DNA from: Acidisoma sp. L85
GTDB taxonomy: Bacteria > Pseudomonadota > Alphaproteobacteria > Acetobacterales > Acetobacteraceae
Length of the DNA stretch: 64,000 nt
Assembly (NCBI RefSeq): GCF_009765865.1
Contig: NZ_LMUQ01000084.1
Span: 268,188-332,187, forward strand
Direction of reading: 5' to 3'
The position numbers were made by a program, and so were the translations under genes. Under the pieces are notes generated by a model that did not search any database, was not told the origin of the DNA, and saw only the letters and a list, made by a program, of their open reading frames with translations. Within the stretch, counting starts at the first letter, position 1. Each line of letters starts with the position of its first letter. Shown here in pieces: positions 1 through 10,378 of the stretch.

Positions 1-422
1 GAGAGGGTTTCCTCGACCGGGGTGAGAGCGTCGTAGCCATGCAACTGAAAAATGTCGATGTAGTCGGTACCCAGACGCTTCAATGCGAGTTCGCAAGCGC
101 GGACCAGGTTGAAGCGTGAAGAGCCGACATCATTTGGACCGGGGCCATTACGGAAAGTAGCTTTGGTGGAGATGATCACCTTCTCGCGCCGACCCGCGAT
201 CGCGCCGCCAAGCACTTCCTCCGCCGCGCCGGCCGAATAGATATCGGCGCTGTCGAACATGTTGAGGCCGGCTTCGAGGCAGATATCAACCAGGCGGGTA
301 GCCTCGGCGATATCGGTAGTGCCGAAGGCTTTGAAAAACTCACCCTTGCCGCCGAAAGTACCCGTACCGAGGCTGAGAACGGGCACCATGAAACCCGATC
401 TGCCGAGACGTCTTTGTTCCAC
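1..422 (-). CDS. Aldo/keto reductase, partial (N-terminal 140 residues)
   Basis: NAD(P)H-dependent cytosolic oxidoreductase of the aldo/keto reductase superfamily, which reduces aldehydes and ketones; the substrate cannot be told from the sequence. The translation begins VEQRRLGRSG and shows the family hallmarks: GTGTFGG, NMFDSADIYSAG with the catalytic Asp and Tyr, STKAT with the catalytic Lys, and DIFQLHG with the active-site His. The start is a GTG at 420-422 preceded by AGGAG at 7 nt spacing. The gene runs off the left edge, so roughly the C-terminal 60 percent is missing. The 290 bp between this start and the next gene shows nothing I can name. Confidence 0.9.
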   Translation of the reverse strand, partial: MEQRRLGRSGFMVPVLSLGTGTFGGKGEFFKAFGTTDIAEATRLVDICLEAGLNMFDSADIYSAGAAEEVLGGAIAGRREKVIISTKATFRNGPGPNDVGSSRFNLVRACELALKRLGTDYIDIFQLHGYDALTPVEETL

Positions 423-712
423 TAGCTTTCTCCTCTGAAGCACATGAGCTGGCCTCGTGGCTAAGGCGAGTTTAGACCGACAAGACCGCCTTCAGGAACC
501 CAGCTTCGGGAAGCAGTAATCTGTCGTGTGGTCCTGCTCCACACGCTTACAAATATCACATGAGACACGCTCGCGGAGCGCTACCGCGAGAGCTGTTCAT
601 CAACGTCGGCGGATCACACGAGATTGGCGATCGCATTATTTCTTGCTCTTGACCTCGGGCGTCGAATGCTCACTGTTCTACCTTGCTGAGCCTAGCCATG
701 CGAGGATGTCCG

Positions 713-1159
713 ATGAAAAAGCTGCTTCTGGGCCTCTTGGCAGTGCCGCTTCTCGCCGTTGCAATCCCAGGCGTGCCCGCCCAGGCGCAATTGCTGAACG
801 CACTCCAGGGTGCCACCGGCTCGGGCCAGGGCAGTGCGCTAGGGTCGGCTATGAGTGGATTAGGCGGCCTCTCCGGCTCGTCCGTGGGTTCGGCGAGCAC
901 CAGCAACATCGCCGGTGTCCTCCAATATTGCGTTCAGAACAATTTCGTGAGCGGCGGGTCGGCGAGTTCGGTGAAGGATGCTCTCGTCAACAAGGTGACA
1001 GGCTCGGGCGGGGCTTCCTCCAGCCAATTCACCGAGGGCAGTCAGGGCGTCTTGCAGGCGGGCGGGCAGAACGTGCAACTCGGCGGAAGCTCCTTGAAGG
1101 AGCAGCTGACACAACGCGTTTGTTCGGAGGTTCTGAAGCGGGCGAAGTCGCTGCTCTAG
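713..1159 (+). CDS. Secreted DUF2501 (YjjA-like) protein
   Basis: Small exported protein of unknown function, 148 residues. It begins MKKLLLGLLAVPLLAVA with a cleavable signal peptide ending near AQAQ. A Gly/Ser-rich stretch of about 40 residues follows, then the conserved DUF2501 core containing ASTSNIAGVLQYCVQNNF and a C-terminal CSEVLKRAKSLL. The two cysteines could form a periplasmic disulfide. I chose the ATG at 713 because the signal peptide starts there and GAGG lies about 8 nt upstream; an in-frame start at 683 would put an unlikely ten residues before the signal peptide. The gene converges on the gamma-glutamyltransferase gene. Family assignment is from sequence pattern; function is unknown. 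Confidence 0.8.
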   Translation: MKKLLLGLLAVPLLAVAIPGVPAQAQLLNALQGATGSGQGSALGSAMSGLGGLSGSSVGSASTSNIAGVLQYCVQNNFVSGGSASSVKDALVNKVTGSGGASSSQFTEGSQGVLQAGGQNVQLGGSSLKEQLTQRVCSEVLKRAKSLL

Positions 1160-1244
1160 CCAACACGCCTGCTTGGATTGCTGCGGCTAATCCGGAGAAG
1201 CGGTGGTTGGTGCCGAGTACGTGTCGGATCGCGGGACCGCGTGA

Positions 1245-2945
<1,701 letters not shown>

Positions 2946-3122
2946 GCTGGTCTTTCCGCTCATTCGAGACGGTTGCCTTGAGCGCCCTCGGCCACCCGAA
3001 GGCTGAGGCCGAAGCATCGAGGGCCACTCCGATCGCCGCGAAAAATCGACCGCGACTCGGGGCGGAATTTCAGATCTGCTGTGGATTGGGTTTGCGCTGT
3101 TGGCCGGATTGATTGCGGCTGA

Positions 3123-3165
3123 GTCAGATCGCGGTGGGCACCAAGGATGCCCACCGCGATCTGAC
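3123..3165. terminator. Long perfect hairpin downstream of a small secreted-protein gene
   Basis: A perfect 18-bp inverted repeat (3123-3140 and 3148-3165) flanks a 7-nt loop. It lies about 55 bp past the stop of the leftward gene at 3220-3504 and upstream of the leftward gamma-glutamyltransferase gene. Neither side carries a clear T tract, so it may be a transcript-end or mRNA-stability hairpin rather than a classical intrinsic terminator. Confidence 0.55.
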
Positions 3166-3219
3166 GGCCGCCGATTCTGCGCTGATGAACCGCTAGATAC
3201 GCGGCCCGCTCATCCTGAG

Positions 3220-3504
3220 TTAGCGCTTGGAATGCTTCATGTAGTTGTAGTTCTTGCCGTACATGTGCCGGTTGTGGCGCTTGTGGGTCTTGACGTGAGG
3301 GGTGCCGGTCAAAGCCGGTCCACCAGACGGGGCCGAATTGTTGGCGCCGCTGCCGACAGTACCTGCATTTTGGCCTGTCAGGGTGTTTACCGAGCCCGGG
3401 GCCGGGACCGGAGAGCCGGTCACCTGTGCTGACGCCGCCGTGACAACCGCGGCGGACATGGCAAGCCCGAGAATTAGAGCCAGAGGAGAGCGAGGTTTAC
3501 GCAT
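3220..3504 (-). CDS. Small secreted basic protein, hypothetical
   Basis: Hypothetical exported protein of 94 residues. A signal peptide (MRKPRSPLALILGLAMSAA, probable cleavage after ASA) is followed by a low-complexity Gly/Ser/Pro/Thr/Asn-rich middle and a strongly basic, His/Lys/Tyr-rich tail ending in HKRHNRHMYGKNYNYMKHSKR-like residues. I do not recognise a named family. The composition suggests an envelope-associated protein that could bind anionic surfaces or metals through its histidines; that is inference. The start at 3504 has AGGA upstream; an ATG nine bases earlier is an alternative. The long hairpin at 3123-3165 follows its stop codon. Confidence 0.6.
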   Translation of the reverse strand: MRKPRSPLALILGLAMSAAVVTAASAQVTGSPVPAPGSVNTLTGQNAGTVGSGANNSAPSGGPALTGTPHVKTHKRHNRHMYGKNYNYMKHSKR

Positions 3505-4111
3505 CAGTAGCATCCTGTTGCAAGTGTGACGGGCGATCTAGTCGGCGCGACCGTGGACGCAGATCTCCCAGGTCGATCCATAAAGCATTCAAAATCCGAA
3601 CAACTCAAGGGATTTTGATCGAAGATGGTGACCTAAAGGAGCGCTCCGACCCTGGTCTATGGTTGAGCTGGCAAAAAATAAGCTCCGACTTGGCTGACCT
3701 TAGCCGAGGATGTCTCGTCGGCCGGCCCAGCGTGAGGGTTATCATGAATTGGCCCGACTCGGACAGGAGCATTGTGTTTTGGACCGTCCGGTTGAGCTTG
3801 GCGGAAGATCGGATATCTGGGGAAGACCGTCAACAAATTTGAGGCATTTCTCCCGATTACGGAGTTCTGAGGCGCCCCCCTGTAGCCTGGGATCGCGGTG
3901 GCCCGCACAGCGTCGGATTGACCTAGTCCCCAGCTTCTTCCGGTGACCGCCATGCGCCCGGCGCAAGCTGCCTATGGTTGCTGGGGTTCACCTTTCCGCC
4001 TAGTGTTCCCGCCTAAGCGACGGGATTATAATGTCGCGAAAGATCGGCTTAAGCCTGTAGCAGCTTGATTGCCCGGCCCCGCTAGGCTGGTAAGCGGGCT
4101 GGAGTTGGGGG
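3505..4111. other. About 600 bp without a supported gene
   Basis: This stretch is less GC-rich than its neighbours and has several short open frames on both strands (up to 98 codons). None has a convincing ribosome-binding site, a recognisable domain or alphaproteobacterial codon use. It presumably holds the divergent promoters of the small secreted-protein gene and of the rightward oxidoreductase operon. I see no clear promoter, repeat or RNA gene. Confidence 0.4.
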
Positions 4112-5905
4112 GTGCTTTTGCTACCGACCGATATTCGGAATCCTGACTATTTCCATAAAGTTGTGGATTGTCAGTGGGCCTGCCCGGCGCATACGCCGGT
4201 TCCCGAATACATCCGCCTCATCGCTGCTGGCCGCTATGCCGATGCGTATATGGTGAATTGGGAATCAAACGTCTTCCCCGGCATCCTGGGGCGCACCTGC
4301 GATCGTCCCTGCGAACCTGCCTGCCGGCGAGGCCGGGTCGAGGAAGAGCCGGTGGCGATCTGCCGCCTCAAGCGCGTCGCCGCTGACTACAAGGGCGACA
4401 TTTCGGCGAGGCTGCCCACGCCAGCGACGGCCCGCAACGGCAAGCGCATTGCGCTCGTCGGCGCTGGGCCCGCCTCCCTGACTGTAGCGCGGGACCTCGC
4501 ACCGCTCGGCTATGAGGTCGTGGTATTCGACGGGGAAAGCCGCGGCGGCGGCATGATCCGGAGCCAGATCCCGAAATTTCGGCTCCCCGAGCAGGTCATC
4601 GATGAAGAGGTGGGCTATGTGCTCGATCTCGGTGTCGAGACCCGGTTCGACACCCGAATCGATAGCCTCAAAGGGCTCCTCGATGAGGGCTTTGACGCGG
4701 TTTTTGCTGGGTCAGGGGCGCCCCGTGGCCGGGACCTGGTGCTTCCGGGCCGCCAGGAGGCCGCTGGCAATATTCATATCGGCATCGATTGGCTGTCATC
4801 GGTGTCCTTTGGCCACATCACCGCCATTGGCAAGCGGGTGATCGTGCTGGGCGGCGGCAATACCGCGATGGATTGCTGCCGCTCCGCCCGCCGCCTAGGC
4901 GGCACCGAGGTGACGGTCGTGGTGCGCAGCGGATTTGAGGAGATGAAGGCGTCGCCTTGGGAAAAGGTCGACGCGATGCATGAGGACATCCCGATCCTCA
5001 ATTTCCTTGTGCCCAAGGAGTTCACCCATGAGGACGGCCGTCTGACCGGCGTGCTGTTCGAGAAGGTGCGCGCTGAGATCGACGAAAAGGGCAGGCGCAA
5101 GCTGATGAATGCCGGTGAGCCCGACGTGCATATGCCCTGCGACGACGTCCTGGTCGCGGTCGGCCAGGAGAATGCCTTCCCATGGATCGAGCGCGATATC
5201 GGGCTCGAGTTCGACCGCTGGGACATGCCGGTGGTGGATCAGGTCACGTTTCGGTCGACACATCCGAAGGTATTCTTTGGCGGCGACGCCGCCTTCGGGC
5301 CGAAGAATATCATCTGGGCTGTAGCGCATGGTCATCAGGCGGCGATCTCGATCGACCTCGCCTGCCGCGGTGAGGAACTGCAAAACCGGCCGCCGCCGCA
5401 TGTCTGGCTGAGCAGCCAGAAGATGGGCATCCATGAGTGGAGCTACGACAACGACGTCTCGAACGATCTGCGCTTCGCCGTGCCGCACCAGGACAAGGCG
5501 ATTGCCCTCGCCGACATCAAGGCCGAGGTCGAGCTTGGCTTTGACCTGAAGCAGGCCTTCGCGGAAGCACAGCGATGCCTGAACTGCGACGTGGAGACTG
5601 TGTTCTCCGACGCGGCTTGTATCGAGTGCGATGCCTGTGTCGATATCTGCCCGGTGGACTGCATCACCTTTACCGAAAATGGTCCGGAAGCCGAGCTGCG
5701 CACGCGACTCAATGCTCCGGCGGTTAATCTCACCCAAGACCTTTACGTTTCCGGTCCGTTAAAGACTGCGCGGGTAATGGTGAAGGACGAGGACGTCTGT
5801 CTGCATTGTGGCCTTTGCGCTGAGCGTTGCCCCACCGGTGCCTGGGATATGCAACGCTTTCTTCTCGATGTGGCACAGGCGGGATCGGCATGCTCCAAGC
5901 ATTGA
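4112..5905 (+). CDS. FAD/NAD(P)H oxidoreductase (GltD-like) with C-terminal 2x[4Fe-4S] ferredoxin domain
   Basis: Flavoprotein of 597 residues related to the small subunit of glutamate synthase. An N-terminal cysteine domain (CQWACPAHTPVPEY and CDRPCEPAC) binds Fe-S clusters. An FAD site (ALVGAGPASLTVARDLA) starts near residue 113 and an NAD(P)H site (VIVLGGGNTAMDCCRSARRL) near 246. The C-terminus carries two ferredoxin motifs, CIECDACVDICPVDCI and CLHCGLCAERCPTG. It probably shuttles electrons between NAD(P)H and ferredoxin for the 2-oxoacid oxidoreductase encoded by the next two genes, whose reading frames overlap it. The start is a GTG with GGAG 7 nt upstream. It is not glutamate synthase itself, as no large subunit is present. 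Confidence 0.85.
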   Translation: MLLLPTDIRNPDYFHKVVDCQWACPAHTPVPEYIRLIAAGRYADAYMVNWESNVFPGILGRTCDRPCEPACRRGRVEEEPVAICRLKRVAADYKGDISARLPTPATARNGKRIALVGAGPASLTVARDLAPLGYEVVVFDGESRGGGMIRSQIPKFRLPEQVIDEEVGYVLDLGVETRFDTRIDSLKGLLDEGFDAVFAGSGAPRGRDLVLPGRQEAAGNIHIGIDWLSSVSFGHITAIGKRVIVLGGGNTAMDCCRSARRLGGTEVTVVVRSGFEEMKASPWEKVDAMHEDIPILNFLVPKEFTHEDGRLTGVLFEKVRAEIDEKGRRKLMNAGEPDVHMPCDDVLVAVGQENAFPWIERDIGLEFDRWDMPVVDQVTFRSTHPKVFFGGDAAFGPKNIIWAVAHGHQAAISIDLACRGEELQNRPPPHVWLSSQKMGIHEWSYDNDVSNDLRFAVPHQDKAIALADIKAEVELGFDLKQAFAEAQRCLNCDVETVFSDAACIECDACVDICPVDCITFTENGPEAELRTRLNAPAVNLTQDLYVSGPLKTARVMVKDEDVCLHCGLCAERCPTGAWDMQRFLLDVAQAGSACSKH

Positions 5906-7746
5906 ATGCGGCTAACAGCCTACAACGCGTCAATGATTTCGTAGTCAAATTCGCTAACGTCAACGGCTCGGGTTCCGCGAGTGCCAATCAGCTATTCGCC
6001 AAGTCCGTCCTCCGGATGGGCATACCGGTGGCGCCACGCAATATCTTCCCGTCCAATATTCAGGGATTGCCGACCTGGTACGAGATGCGCATCTCGGAAG
6101 CCGGCTATCTTGGCGCCCGCGAAGGCACCGACCTCATGGTTGCGATGAATCCGCAGACCTGGGACCAAGACATCGCATCCATCGTGCCGGGCGGCTATCT
6201 TTTCTACGATTCAACTAAGCCACGGCCCGCCAGCCAATTTCGCGACGATATCGTCGTAATCGGTATGCCGCTAACCGAGCTGTGCAACAAAGAATATAGC
6301 GATCCACGCCAGCGACAACTGTTCAAAAACATTATCTATGTTGGCGCGCTGGCCGCCTTGCTGCAGATCGACATTGCTGAACTCGAGACCCTGATCGGCG
6401 AACAATTCAAGGGCAAGGATAAGCTGATCGCTCCCAATATTCATGCACTGCATATGGGACGAGACTACGCGCTAGCCCACCTCAAATGCCCCATCGGCCT
6501 GACGCTGCGGCGGTCCGACGCGGTCGGTGACCGGATCTCCATCGAGGGTAACGCGGCTGCCGCACTCGGCGCCGTCTACGGTGGTGCCACGGTCGCCGCC
6601 TGGTATCCGATCACGCCGTCCTCCTCACTTGCCGAAGCATTTCAGAAATACTGCGCCCGCTACCGGGTGGACAAGGTAACCGGAGAGAATCGCTTTGCGA
6701 TCGTGCAGGCCGAAGACGAGCTGGCCTCTATCGGCATGGTGATTGGCGCGGCCTGGAATGGCGCGCGTGCCTTTACCGCCACTTCCGGCCCCGGCATCTC
6801 GCTGATGCAGGAGTTCTTTGGCCTGGCCTATTTCGCTGAAATCCCAGCGGTGATCTTTGACGTGCAGCGCGCCGGCCCCTCAACCGGCATGCCGACACGG
6901 ACCCAGCAATGCGATCTATTGGCCTGCGCCTACGCGTCCCACGGCGACACCAAGCATGTGATGCTGCTGCCGGAAGATCCGCATGAGTGCTTCACATTCG
7001 GGGCGCTGGCTTTCGATTTGGCGGATCGGTTGCAGACGCCGATCTTCGTCATGCTCGACCTTGATATCGGCATGAATGAGCGGCTGACGCGGCCCTTCAC
7101 ATGGGACGACACACGCCAGATGGATCGCGGCAAGGTCATGACCGCCGCTGATCTGGAAGCCGGACGCGAATTCGGACGTTATCTAGACGTTGATGGTGAC
7201 GGCATTACCTACCGCACCTATCCCGGCACGCACCCGACGCGCGGTTCGTTCTTCACGCGCGGCACGTCGAAGGATCGGCACGCGCGCTACACCGAGCGGG
7301 CCGAGGCATACGAAGAGAACATGCAGCGGCTGCTGCGGAAGTTCGCAACGGCGGCGACTCTTGTTCCGGCGCCCGAGGTAAGGGCGGCGCGTGAGCCCAC
7401 CCGTCTCGGCGCGATTTACTATGGCTCGACCAGTGCCGCGATGCATGAGGCGGATGATCGCCTTGCGGAACAGGGCGTCCATCTCGATCTGATGCGGGTT
7501 CGGGCTTTTCCGTTCAGCGAGGAGGTTCGCGCCTTCATCGAAGCGCATGACAAGGTTTTTGTTGTCGAGCAGAATCGTGATGCGCAGCTGCGCACGCTGA
7601 TCGTGAACGAGTTAGAGATCAACCCGGCCAAGCTGCAGCGGGTATTGCACTACGATGGCTCGCCCATCACGGCGGGGATGATTGTGGAAATGATCGAGGA
7701 GCACGCTTCATCGACCGTCGTGCCGATCCGGAGAAGCGCGCCATGA
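5890..7746 (+). CDS. korA: 2-oxoacid:ferredoxin oxidoreductase, fused gamma/alpha subunit
   Basis: Large subunit (618 residues) of a CoA-dependent 2-oxoacid:ferredoxin oxidoreductase, most like the 2-oxoglutarate enzyme. It oxidatively decarboxylates a 2-oxoacid to an acyl-CoA and reduces ferredoxin; the reverse fixes CO2. The N-terminal gamma domain (VNGSGSASANQLFAKSVLRMG, first 20 residues of the pattern only) binds CoA. The alpha domain begins near residue 215 with IEGNAAAALGAVYGG and AAWYPITPSSSLAE, followed by the pyrimidine-binding TSGPGISLMQEFFGLA region. The ATG at 5890 overlaps the previous gene by 16 bp, and the gene overlaps korB by 4 bp, so the three are translationally coupled. 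Exact substrate specificity is inferred. Confidence 0.88.
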   Translation: MLQALNAANSLQRVNDFVVKFANVNGSGSASANQLFAKSVLRMGIPVAPRNIFPSNIQGLPTWYEMRISEAGYLGAREGTDLMVAMNPQTWDQDIASIVPGGYLFYDSTKPRPASQFRDDIVVIGMPLTELCNKEYSDPRQRQLFKNIIYVGALAALLQIDIAELETLIGEQFKGKDKLIAPNIHALHMGRDYALAHLKCPIGLTLRRSDAVGDRISIEGNAAAALGAVYGGATVAAWYPITPSSSLAEAFQKYCARYRVDKVTGENRFAIVQAEDELASIGMVIGAAWNGARAFTATSGPGISLMQEFFGLAYFAEIPAVIFDVQRAGPSTGMPTRTQQCDLLACAYASHGDTKHVMLLPEDPHECFTFGALAFDLADRLQTPIFVMLDLDIGMNERLTRPFTWDDTRQMDRGKVMTAADLEAGREFGRYLDVDGDGITYRTYPGTHPTRGSFFTRGTSKDRHARYTERAEAYEENMQRLLRKFATAATLVPAPEVRAAREPTRLGAIYYGSTSAAMHEADDRLAEQGVHLDLMRVRAFPFSEEVRAFIEAHDKVFVVEQNRDAQLRTLIVNELEINPAKLQRVLHYDGSPITAGMIVEMIEEHASSTVVPIRRSAP

Positions 7747-8798
7747 CCTTCCTGCCGAAGCCCAAGCTGCATCACCCTGGCCTCGCCGCGAACACCCTCG
7801 GTTTCACGCGCCGCGACTATGAGGGGACAATCTCGACCCTTTGTGCCGGCTGCGGCCATGACTCCATCAGTGCCGCGATTGTCCATGCTTGCTTTGAATT
7901 GGACCTGCCGCCCCATCGCATCGCCAAGCTTTCCGGCATCGGTTGTTCGTCCAAGACGCCGACCTATTTCCTCGGCAATTCGCATGGGTTCAACAGCGTG
8001 CATGGACGGATGCCGTCCGTCCTGACCGGTGCCAATCTGGCGAATCGCGAGTTGATCTATCTCGGCGTTTCCGGCGATGGAGATTCCGCTTCAATCGGCC
8101 TCGGCCAATTCGCCCACGCCATGCGGCGCGGCGTCAATATGGTCTACATCGTGGAGAACAATGGCGTGTACGGCCTCACCAAGGGCCAGTTCTCCGCGAC
8201 CTCCGATAAGGGTGCTAAAAGCAAACGAGGCGTGGTCAATAATGACGAGGCGATTGATCTTGTCAGCATGGCGATGCAACTCGGTGCGGGCTTCGTGGCG
8301 CGCAGCTTCTCCGGGGACAAGGGCCAACTCGTGCCGCTGATCCAGGCGGCGCTGACGCATCAAGGCGCCGCCTTCATCGACTGCATCTCGCCTTGTGTCG
8401 CATTCAACAATCACGTCGGTTCGACCAAAAGCTTCGACTATGTGCGCGAGCATAATGAGGCGGTGAACTATCTGGATTTCATCACCGAACGCGAGGAGAT
8501 CACGGTCGACTACGCGCCTGGTTCGGTGGAGGTGGTCAAGCAGCATGACGGCTCGCTGCTACGGCTTCGTAAGATCGCGGGCGACTATGATGTGCATGAC
8601 CGGGCGGCGGCGATCAGCTTCCTGCAGCATCGGCGCGCATCCGGGGAAATCGTGACCGGTCTGCTCTATGTCGATCAGGAACCGGACGACTTGCACGGTT
8701 ATATGAACACCGTCTCGACGCCGTTCAACGAGCTCGTTGAAGCGGATCTGTGCCCAGGCTCGGCCGCGCTCGATAAACTGAACGCGGCGCTGCGCTGA
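7743..8798 (+). CDS. korB: 2-oxoacid:ferredoxin oxidoreductase, beta subunit
   Basis: Thiamine-diphosphate and [4Fe-4S]-binding beta subunit (351 residues), partner of the preceding subunit. Cys ligands are visible in STLCAGCGHDSIS (about residues 31-43) and KLSGIGCSSKTPTYF, with a further Cys in DCISPCVAFN near residue 215. The ThDP/Mg motif is GVSGDGDSASIGLGQF followed by NNGVYGLTKGQFSAT. The start ATG overlaps the korA stop as ATGA. Length and motif order match the aerobic KorB type found next to fused KorA in Alphaproteobacteria and Actinobacteria. The operon appears to end here, and a sigma-factor promoter follows within 60 bp. Confidence 0.9.
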   Translation: MTFLPKPKLHHPGLAANTLGFTRRDYEGTISTLCAGCGHDSISAAIVHACFELDLPPHRIAKLSGIGCSSKTPTYFLGNSHGFNSVHGRMPSVLTGANLANRELIYLGVSGDGDSASIGLGQFAHAMRRGVNMVYIVENNGVYGLTKGQFSATSDKGAKSKRGVVNNDEAIDLVSMAMQLGAGFVARSFSGDKGQLVPLIQAALTHQGAAFIDCISPCVAFNNHVGSTKSFDYVREHNEAVNYLDFITEREEITVDYAPGSVEVVKQHDGSLLRLRKIAGDYDVHDRAAAISFLQHRRASGEIVTGLLYVDQEPDDLHGYMNTVSTPFNELVEADLCPGSAALDKLNAALR

Positions 8799-8859
8799 CC
8801 CTGGCCGGAGTGCCGGGCGAAGCATCGGACGAGCTTCGCTCCTCGCTGAACAGGCAGGT

Positions 8860-8885
8860 GTAACCCATGGCTCCTCGTCTTCGAA
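8860..8885 (+). promoter_or_regulatory. ECF (SigF-type) promoter, autoregulatory
   Basis: GTAACC (8860-8865), a 16-bp spacer, and CGAA (8882-8885). The same hexamer, spacer length and tetramer occur upstream of msrB at 12372-12397 on the other strand. As I recall, GTAACC-N16-CGAA is the Caulobacter SigF promoter form. The predicted start point near 8892 favours the GTG at 8994 as the sigma-factor start over the ATG at 8895. Confidence 0.75.
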
Positions 8886-8993
8886 TGAGAGACCATGGTC
8901 GCCGCGCAAATGCCGAGGAGTGCCGGGTCGCCGACCTTGCTTCGATGGGTCCGCCCGGTCGTAGTGATGCTCGCGCCAGGCCGGGAGTCTCGC

Positions 8994-9524
8994 GTGGTCG
9001 ATAGCGACTGGGGTTCGCTTATGGCGGCCGCGCAGTCGGGAAATGGCGGGGTCTATCACCGCCTTCTCAGTGAGATCCGTGTTTGGCTGCGCCAGTATTT
9101 CGCCCGGCGCCTACCTCCTTCGATGGTCGAAGATGCTGTTCAGGACACGCTCCTGGCAATTCACGAGAAGCGGCATACCTACGATCCGGCGCGCCCATTC
9201 GGGCCCTGGCTTGCGGCGATCGCCCGCTACAAGTGGATCGACCGTCTGCGATCGATGAAAGCTCGGCCAACGGAAGCGCTGAGCGACACGATCTCCGTCG
9301 GCGATCACGAGGAGGCGGTCACCAGCGCCACATCTCTCGAGCGTCTTCTGCGCGACCTGAAACCGGCGCAGTCGGAAGTAATTCGGCTGGTCAAGCTGCA
9401 GGGCTTCAGCATCGAGGAGGCCGCCGCCAAAACGGGCCAGTCGGTCTCACTCGTCAAAGTCAATATTCATCGTGGCTTGGCGCGTCTGGCGTCCGTGGTG
9501 CGAGGGCGATCAGATGCCGAATAA
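8994..9524 (+). CDS. sigF: ECF RNA polymerase sigma factor (SigF-like)
   Basis: Extracytoplasmic-function sigma factor of 176 residues that directs RNA polymerase to stress promoters. Region 2 contains VEDAVQDTLLAIHEKRHTYD and PFGPWLAAIARYKWIDRLR. Region 4 contains LKPAQSEVIRLVKLQGFSIE and an HTH in EAAAKTGQSVSLVKVNIHRG. The start is a GTG with GGGAG six bases upstream; in-frame starts at 8967 and 8895 exist, but 8895 would leave almost no leader after the predicted promoter. The gene overlaps the NrsF-type anti-sigma gene by 11 bp. The shared promoter motif suggests that it activates itself and the facing msrB-msrA operon. By analogy the signal would be oxidative or metal stress; this is inference. 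Confidence 0.85.
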   Translation: MVDSDWGSLMAAAQSGNGGVYHRLLSEIRVWLRQYFARRLPPSMVEDAVQDTLLAIHEKRHTYDPARPFGPWLAAIARYKWIDRLRSMKARPTEALSDTISVGDHEEAVTSATSLERLLRDLKPAQSEVIRLVKLQGFSIEEAAAKTGQSVSLVKVNIHRGLARLASVVRGRSDAE

Positions 9525-10155
9525 TCAGCTGATCGACCGCCTCGCGGGCGATCTCAAACCTGTTCGCCGCCGCAGCCCGAGAATCGAGGGGCTGCTGCTG
9601 ATGGCTCTTTGCGTCCTGGAGCTCGCACTATTCCTGGGAATGGGCCAGGCGCGACCGGATATGCACATGGCGATGGGTCTGCCGTCATTCTGGTGGAAGC
9701 TGGGAAGCATGGGCCTGATCGCGGTCGCGGGCGGCGTCACGGCTATCTGGTCATTGGACCCGGCGACCTCACCACGGCGCGGACTGAGATTGCTCATTAT
9801 CGTCATCGCCTTGTGCTTCGCGACGGGATGGCTGGTCGATGCGGCGCGTGCCGGGATCCCAACTTTGGCAGCCCGGCTGGCTTGGCATGACGGCCTTCAG
9901 TGCGTTTACAAAATGGTCGTTCTGTCAGTGCCGCCGGTGATTGGTCTCGGACTTCTTATGCGGCGGGGGGCGCCGACGGATACTGGCGGCACGGCCCTGG
10001 CGGTGGGCATCGCCGCGGCGGCCTGGGGTGCGTTCGTGTTCGTCTTTGCCTGCCCGCATGACGATCCGCTTTACGTCGCTGTTTGGTACACTGTGGGATG
10101 CGGATTGGTGACGCTTGTCGCGCGGTTGCTGCTCCCGTTGCTGACGCGGTGGTGA
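9514..10155 (+). CDS. nrsF: NrsF-type (DUF1109) membrane anti-sigma factor
   Basis: Integral inner-membrane protein of 213 residues with six predicted transmembrane segments, matching the NrsF/DUF1109 family. Members hold the cognate ECF sigma factor at the membrane until stress is sensed. The N-terminal 30 residues (MPNNQLIDRLAGDLKPVRRR) are cytosolic and probably contact the sigma factor. Cysteines lie in or near the membrane segments (LMALCVLELALF, HDGLQCVYKM, FACPHDDP, TVGCGLVT), and paired cysteines are thought to matter for sensing in the family. The ATG at 9514 lies inside the end of the sigma gene with GAGGG upstream, so the two are coupled. Confidence 0.85.
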   Translation: MPNNQLIDRLAGDLKPVRRRSPRIEGLLLMALCVLELALFLGMGQARPDMHMAMGLPSFWWKLGSMGLIAVAGGVTAIWSLDPATSPRRGLRLLIIVIALCFATGWLVDAARAGIPTLAARLAWHDGLQCVYKMVVLSVPPVIGLGLLMRRGAPTDTGGTALAVGIAAAAWGAFVFVFACPHDDPLYVAVWYTVGCGLVTLVARLLLPLLTRW

Positions 10156-10201
10156 AACGAGCGGCGGCGTAGGGCATGACGATCCAATAGTGGACTGCGA
10201 C

Positions 10202-10267
10202 CCAAAAGATCCGTCATGGCACGCGAAGGCGTGCCATCCACACCTTGCCTTCGTCACGCAGGCAAGG
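10202..10267. repeat. REP-like intergenic repeat, copy 1
   Basis: Contains a 9-bp inverted repeat around GAAG (10216-10224 / 10229-10237) and a second 8-bp inverted repeat (10243-10250 / 10260-10267). The left 23 bp (10202-10224) match 62047-62069 at 20 positions. It lies between the convergent nrsF and DUF1223 genes, a typical place for a dispersed palindromic element, and may also end transcripts. Confidence 0.6.
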
Positions 10268-10378
10268 CGTGGATTCTCGGCCTTCACAGAGGACGACGTG
10301 GTGGAGGTGAGAGATTCAAAACAGAGAATCGCGCCCCGGCGACATCAACGCAAAGCGGTCGCAGCAATTCTGAAGCCG

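Noticed and set aside
3615..3953. Short open frames on both strands (75 and 98 codons)
   Set aside because: No ribosome-binding site, domain or conservation signal that I can recognise; the two overlap each other.
6678..6703. GTAACC-N16-CGAT resembling the SigF-type promoter
   Set aside because: Lies inside korA, and the -10 ends in T instead of A; no gene start follows.
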